Below, piece after piece: positions 61,855 to 64,000 of a stretch of 64,000 bases of DNA. The notes under the pieces are model-generated. The model had not been told where the DNA came from. It saw nothing but the letters and a program-made list of their open reading frames with translations, and searched no databases. Origin of the DNA: Edaphochlamys debaryana (Eukaryota; Chlorophyta; Chlorophyceae; Chlamydomonadales); contig JAEHOE010000163.1 of the NCBI GenBank assembly GCA_016858145.1, forward strand, positions 124,001 through 188,000, in the 5' to 3' direction. The position numbers and the translations under genes are program-made. The first letter of the stretch is position 1, and each line of letters opens with the position of its first letter.

Positions 61855-63801
61855 ATGAAACTCCGCTCTAGAACGCCGTCAGATGCGAGATCGATGAAGA
61901 AGGTAATACATATCAGCTACATATCAGCTACATCGCCGCAGTTTCTGAGCATTTCTTCTGTCTCGCAGCGCGTGCAGATCACTGATGATGGTGCAGGAAC
62001 GTCCACCCACACGCACTGGTTTAAAGCCTTCCAGATGCCGTCGGCCGAAGACATAGCGCTCGTAACCGTGGTCGAGCTTGATAGCGCTCGGCGGTTTGTG
62101 CATGTACCCTTTCGTGTGTCGTCTGAACACAAACTCCTCGCCAACGAGATTCGCGTCATCGCCGACGCGCCTCCGACGTCAGCTGATCGCGAGCTGACGA
62201 GCGCGCTGACGTCGGCCCTCCTCGGCTCCCAGTTGCGTGTCCGATTTGACAACCGCACTGAGCCCTATGCCGCCTCGGTCACGGCGGCACATAACTCCAT
62301 CATCCGCTGCCGGGCCAGCGACGCGTTCACGCTCGCGGCCAAGCGGCCGCGGGGCGCTGCCTATGTCTTGACGAACGATGACGAGTTCCCCACCTTCACG
62401 GTGAACTTCTCGACGGAGGATTGGACGCCCGCCGAATGCGCGAATTACTCTGCGATTCAGCACTGCGGCGTCGACTACGTCGTCCAATACCTCGCTGATG
62501 ATGAACGTTGCGCTCGCGTCCGAGAGATCATCGTGTCAAACAATGACGAGGACGACGACGAGAAAGATGTCGGCGGGGACGACCCGCCGGGCGAACCCGC
62601 GAACCCGGAACCCGCGGGCGCCATCTTCAAAGATGACCAGATGAAATGCCCGGCCTGCAAGGTCAGCCCAGTCACGACAACCCGATCAGGAGGCCCGTCG
62701 CGCAGCGGGCGGCAGTATTCTGGCTGGCTGCATCTCAAAGACGTCGTGCGCATCCGCCAGGAGTGTGAGACCATCGAGTATGCGATGCGCGAGCTCCGCA
62801 ACGCCATGCTCTGCTTGCATTGCGCGCGTGTCAGCAGTGATGCAGGCTCGATGCCCTACCACAACCCCTGCATCTTCTGTTACCAAAAGAAGGCTTCTAC
62901 GAGTGGCCGCATGTGCAGCCACTGCACTACGCCGGTTTCCTTTTCCTCGACCATCAAGGGGCTCGTCACTGCGACCCTGGCGTCCGAGGGAATCAAGGTG
63001 GGCCCTGCCGGAGCGGGCCCGCCCACGGACAAGAACGTCACAATCCTATCGGTCGATTCGCCAACAATGACGGGCAGCGTGATCGCGGTCCACGGGGGCG
63101 ACTCTGGCATCCCGATCACAATTTACGACTACCTGCTCAAGGACATCCACAAGAATGTATTCAACGCGCACAAGGGCGGCTTCACCAACAAGCACGGCTT
63201 TCTCTTCATCATGTACGTTCCCGCGGACAAGCAGAATCTCGAGGTCATGTCGTCGGCCGCGGTAGCGCTGCGCAGGTGGCTGATGGTCGCCCACGCCCTG
63301 GGCGGCGCCGGGCCTTGCGCAGAGAAGATGGACAAGGACAAGGTGCTGACCGGATCCGACGCCCACGGCCGTATTTCGACAATCATGGTAAACGCGATCG
63401 GCTGCAATGCGCCCGTCTCATCGTCCTCTCCCACGGGAACTTCAGCGGCCGGCGTCCTCCATCGGCGAGACTTCATCAACGGCGACTGCCTCCAGCGGGC
63501 ATGGACTATGCTGAAAAAGGAGCCCAAGCCGCTGTACGCACAGCACGTGACCCCAGTCGCCATTGTACCTGACCGGAACCCGGGACAGACATATGGCGTC
63601 GCCTTCGAGATACTGGCGTCGAAATACACCCTACCGTACGCCAACAATGCCAACGGTCACCAGTGGCGTTTCAGCTTCCACCCTCATGAGGACCGGTGGC
63701 TCAATGACTTCGTCGACAAGAAGGCTATGGAGTTAGTGGACCTGGGCCGATTAAATGTCGATGACGGTTGGCTGAAACAGGCGCTGAAGAATGTGCAGTA
63801 G
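61855..63801 (+). CDS. Large orphan protein with clustered Cys pairs
   Basis: About 648 aa, ATG 61855 (the next in-frame ATG, 61894, is possible), TAG 63799-63801. The N-terminal 190 residues look beta-rich (FKAFQMPSAEDIALVTVVEL). An acidic linker follows (NNDEDDDEKDVGGDD), then Cys clusters MKCPACKV, LCLHCARV, CIFCYQKK and MCSHCTTP that could bind two zincs, and a C-terminal 270-residue region (TILSVDSPTMTGSVIAVHGG; YDYLLKDIHKNVFNAHKGG; HGFLFIMYVPADKQNLEV). I do not recognise it. Two short tandem ACATATCAGCT repeats lie at 61911-61932 inside the start of the gene. Confidence 0.7.
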   Translation: MKLRSRTPSDARSMKKVIHISYISATSPQFLSISSVSQRVQITDDGAGTSTHTHWFKAFQMPSAEDIALVTVVELDSARRFVHVPFRVSSEHKLLANEIRVIADAPPTSADRELTSALTSALLGSQLRVRFDNRTEPYAASVTAAHNSIIRCRASDAFTLAAKRPRGAAYVLTNDDEFPTFTVNFSTEDWTPAECANYSAIQHCGVDYVVQYLADDERCARVREIIVSNNDEDDDEKDVGGDDPPGEPANPEPAGAIFKDDQMKCPACKVSPVTTTRSGGPSRSGRQYSGWLHLKDVVRIRQECETIEYAMRELRNAMLCLHCARVSSDAGSMPYHNPCIFCYQKKASTSGRMCSHCTTPVSFSSTIKGLVTATLASEGIKVGPAGAGPPTDKNVTILSVDSPTMTGSVIAVHGGDSGIPITIYDYLLKDIHKNVFNAHKGGFTNKHGFLFIMYVPADKQNLEVMSSAAVALRRWLMVAHALGGAGPCAEKMDKDKVLTGSDAHGRISTIMVNAIGCNAPVSSSSPTGTSAAGVLHRRDFINGDCLQRAWTMLKKEPKPLYAQHVTPVAIVPDRNPGQTYGVAFEILASKYTLPYANNANGHQWRFSFHPHEDRWLNDFVDKKAMELVDLGRLNVDDGWLKQALKNVQ

Positions 63802-63815
63802 GACTAAAAAAAAAT

Positions 63816-63998
63816 TCACTGGACAGAGTGTAACGCGCTGTACTTCACCAACGGGGACAGGAACTGCCAGTCCCATGCCTTGTCTGGGAATGCCGAAATC
63901 ATGATCAACTCACGCCAGTCCCACGAAAGTCCTCACGCATGTGAAGCAGTTGGGGCCTCAAGTAAAACACCGGCAGGATCAAAATCTCATCGAGGAGC
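63816..63998 (-). pseudogene. 3' end of a WDW-repeat type viral protein (partial at window edge)
   Basis: Minus-strand reading into TGA 63818-63816: LSWDWRELIMISAFP, DKAWDWQFLSPLV. The spaced W-D-W…L-S pattern recalls the NPDKPWDW-type repeats of giant viruses. The same frame has TGAs at 63935-63933 and 63989-63987, at least the latter where Trp (…WDFD) would fit. Weakly supported because only 60 codons are visible. Confidence 0.35.
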
Positions 63999-64000
63999 TC

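Noticed and set aside
50000..64000. TGA reassigned to Trp in the viral block
   Set aside because: Several intact viral genes end in TGA exactly at the end of homology or before spacers, and they use TGG freely for Trp, so TGA acts as a stop.

Overview
The window looks like nuclear DNA of a chlamydomonadalean (volvocine-type) green alga. The evidence is high GC, a 35-exon host gene with many short introns that have C-rich 3' ends, a ciliary gene, and chlamydomonad-style repeats. About 10 kb of mixed retroelements then leads into a block of compact intronless genes of nucleocytovirus (giant virus) type. All assignments come from reading motifs and exon phases by eye; no database search was run.

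Layout. (1) 263-3158, minus strand: a ciliary microtubule-associated gene of the CFAP96/DUF4586 type. (2) 3.66-15.7 kb: two tandem copies of a large MYND-finger gene plus a chimeric scrap. Copy 1 (4136-9868) is broken by a 1.7 kb insertion carrying a 109-bp tandem array, by an in-frame stop and by a frameshift. Copy 2 (11032-15198) is open until a 1-bp insertion inside its MYND finger. (3) 16504-27922: DDB1, a CUL4 ubiquitin-ligase adaptor, solved here into 35 exons (1234 aa), with four GC-AG introns. (4) 28.2-45.1 kb: a retroelement belt made of a decayed L1-type LINE, a decayed Ty3/gypsy element (gag, then RT), an orphan minus-strand reading frame, and a nearly intact chromovirus pol whose RT box reads YLDN instead of YLDD. 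(5) 46.4-50.25 kb, minus strand: a Fanzor (eukaryotic TnpB-like) nuclease with an N-terminal NLS, an IS630/Tc1-type DDE transposase lacking its N-terminus, and a repeat-bearing orphan protein. (6) 50.25-64 kb: the viral-type block. It holds a membrane-anchored virion protein, a ubiquitin-specific protease, a metacaspase, a DUF5672 protein, a SLATT-like two-TM protein, an FtsJ-type RNA methyltransferase, an SF1 helicase fused to a RecB-type nuclease, and several orphans.

The viral block lies beside host DNA and is broken in places: in-frame TGA codons where Trp is expected, a helicase frameshift, and a gene cut at the transposon edge. This fits an endogenised, decaying giant-virus insertion better than a free viral genome, although several genes (USP, metacaspase, SLATT, virion protein) are fully open. 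The most interesting parts are the Fanzor/transposase unit at the margin of the viral block, the USP-metacaspase pair, the helicase-nuclease fusion, and nonsense changes through the retroelements and viral genes that can all be explained by G:C to A:T transitions.
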